Origin: an uncultured Bacteriovoracaceae bacterium
GTDB lineage: Bacteria; Bdellovibrionota; Bacteriovoracia; Bacteriovoracales; Bacteriovoracaceae
Length of the DNA: 32,430 nt
Assembly: GCA_938017795.1 (NCBI GenBank)
Contig: CALIJZ010000064.1
Coordinates: forward strand, 1 to 32,430
Direction of reading: 5' to 3'
The notes below the pieces were generated by a model, which did no database searches, was not told the origin of the DNA, and worked only from the letters and a program-made list of their open reading frames with translations. The stretch's first letter is position 1; each line of letters opens with the position of its first letter. Made by a program: the position numbers and the translations under genes. Below are positions 31,168 through 32,430 of this stretch, piece after piece.

Positions 31168-32430
31168 ATGAAAAGAAAATTATTTGGTACTGATGGCATT
31201 AGAGGTAAAGCAAATATTTACCCTATGACCGGTGAAATTGCGATGGCCCTTGGTCGAGCAGTGACGTATTACTTTCAAAATAAGGGTTCGATGAATGCAA
31301 ATAGAACCTCTCCAGTAATTATCATCGGAAAAGATACTCGTTTAAGTTGTTATATGATCGAGCAGGCCTTTGCTGCAGGAGTTTGTTCTCAAGGTGGACA
31401 AGCAATTTTTACGGGACCACTACCTACTCCTGGGGTTGCTTTTGTGACTTCATCGATGAGAGCTGATGCTGGTGTCATGATTAGTGCAAGTCATAATTCT
31501 TTTGAAGATAATGGAATTAAAATCTTTGATAGAACTGGCCACAAACTAGGCGATGAAGTTGAACTTGAACTTGAAAGACTAATTTTAAATCAAGACTTAC
31601 TTGGTGAAAAACTTGGTGCAGAAGTAGGTCGAGCTAAAAGAATTGACGATGTGATGGGACGATATATTGTACATGCTAAAGGAACATATGGTCTTGAGAA
31701 GTCTCTAGAAGGACTTAGGATCGTTGTAGATTGTGCTAATGGAGCTGGATATAAAGTTGCTCCTACAATCTTTGAAGAATTAGGAGCTGAAGTTATTGCC
31801 TTAGGTGTTGAACCTAATGGAACTAATATAAATTTCTCTTGTGGAGCTCTTCATCCAGATCATTGTGCTAAAGCAGTATTAGACTATAGGGCCGATCTTG
31901 GAGTGTGTTTAGATGGAGACGCTGATCGTTTAATTATTGTTGATGAGAAAGGAAAGGTTATTGAAGGTGATAAGATCATTGGTATGCTTTCTAATTATTT
32001 ACTATGTAGAAATGAATTAGAAAATAAATCTGTTATTGGCACAGTGATGTCTAATGTTGGTTTAGAAAAATATTTAGAAAAGAAAAAAATTAACTTTACT
32101 AGAACTAAAGTTGGAGATCGATATATAGTTGAGGAAATGCTGCAAACAGGAGCTGTCTTTGGTGGTGAACCTTCAGGGCATTTGATTATAAAAAAACATT
32201 CAACAACTGGAGATGGAATTTTAGCAGCTCTTAAAGTTATTGAATGTTGTCAGTATTTTAAGAAATCTTTAAGTGAATTAACTTCGGAGATTGTTTTATT
32301 CCCTCAGATTTTAAAAAATGTAAAAGTGAAACAAAAAATTCCTTTTGATCAACTTGATACTGTTCAAGAAAGAGTTAAAGCAGCTCAGGTTAAGCTTGGA
32401 AATAATGGGCGAGTACTTTTGAGGTACTCT
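31168..32430 (+). CDS. glmM: Phosphoglucosamine mutase, truncated by window end
   Basis: The ATG at 31168 has AGAGG 7 bases upstream. KLFGTDGIRGKAN opens the protein, the phosphoserine loop is ISASHNSFEDNGIK (Ser108), the metal loop is DGDADRLIIVD and the sugar loop is GGEPSGHLI. These match GlmM more closely than other phosphohexomutases. It converts glucosamine-6-phosphate to glucosamine-1-phosphate for UDP-GlcNAc and hence peptidoglycan and LPS synthesis. 421 codons are present of about 445-450; the end lies outside the window and the frame is open to the last base. Confidence 0.96.
   Translation, partial: MKRKLFGTDGIRGKANIYPMTGEIAMALGRAVTYYFQNKGSMNANRTSPVIIIGKDTRLSCYMIEQAFAAGVCSQGGQAIFTGPLPTPGVAFVTSSMRADAGVMISASHNSFEDNGIKIFDRTGHKLGDEVELELERLILNQDLLGEKLGAEVGRAKRIDDVMGRYIVHAKGTYGLEKSLEGLRIVVDCANGAGYKVAPTIFEELGAEVIALGVEPNGTNINFSCGALHPDHCAKAVLDYRADLGVCLDGDADRLIIVDEKGKVIEGDKIIGMLSNYLLCRNELENKSVIGTVMSNVGLEKYLEKKKINFTRTKVGDRYIVEEMLQTGAVFGGEPSGHLIIKKHSTTGDGILAALKVIECCQYFKKSLSELTSEIVLFPQILKNVKVKQKIPFDQLDTVQERVKAAQVKLGNNGRVLLRYS

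Overview
The window is a 32.4 kb, strongly AT-rich bacterial chromosome segment. Gene density is high, TTG and GTG starts are frequent, and many small exported proteins of no known family are present. A LysM protein with an acidic tail, a DUF368 lipid-phosphate transporter, a PilZ-GAF-AAA-Fis regulator and essential genes (asnS, glmM) sit together. This mix suggests a Gram-negative of the Bdellovibrionota (Bacteriovoracia-like) type. That assignment is inferred from gene style and not from a marker gene.

Layout. 1-2802: envelope genes (LysM protein, DUF368/PopT-type transporter). 2793-10403: an apparent genomic island of about 7.5 kb that splits a tRNA-Arg(UCG) gene in the anticodon loop. The 5' half is at 2793-2831 and the matching 3' half at 10366-10403, and joined they form a complete tRNA. 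The island carries its own intact tRNA-Arg(UCG) at 3056-3132, a CsoR-controlled metal operon (outer-membrane-like protein, MerP-like, MerT-like, CsoR) with a divergent CopZ-type [2Fe-2S] protein, and a sulfur module: TauE exporter, Crp/Fnr regulator, persulfide dioxygenase, two YeeE/YedE half-transporters, DUF442 phosphatase-like protein and a decayed sulfide:quinone oxidoreductase. Two FNR-type boxes link the sulfur genes to the Crp/Fnr protein. No integrase is visible.

10559-16634: two small exported proteins, then a LysR regulator divergent from a tightly overlapping four-gene operon: cytochrome P450, class I terpene cyclase, FAD-dependent oxidoreductase and GST-fold protein. This is a compact terpenoid pathway and the most notable content of the window. 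The cyclase has DDxxD at residues 69-73, an NSE-type triad at 209-217 and a candidate pyrophosphate-sensor Arg exactly 46 residues before the triad.

16769-25955: a large Cys-repeat exported protein, a membrane DUF2878-SDR fusion with a small partner, a thioredoxin-fold protein, a glycosidase-like exported protein, an exported alpha/beta hydrolase, and an operon of GreA/B-like factor, transglutaminase-like protein and Sfp/EntD-type phosphopantetheinyl transferase, followed by a broken lipoprotein gene. 26071-32430: housekeeping genes (PfkB kinase, AsnRS, GlmM, which runs off the end) and a divergent enhancer-binding-like regulator with a PilZ domain.

All family calls come from reading motifs by eye. 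No database search was possible.
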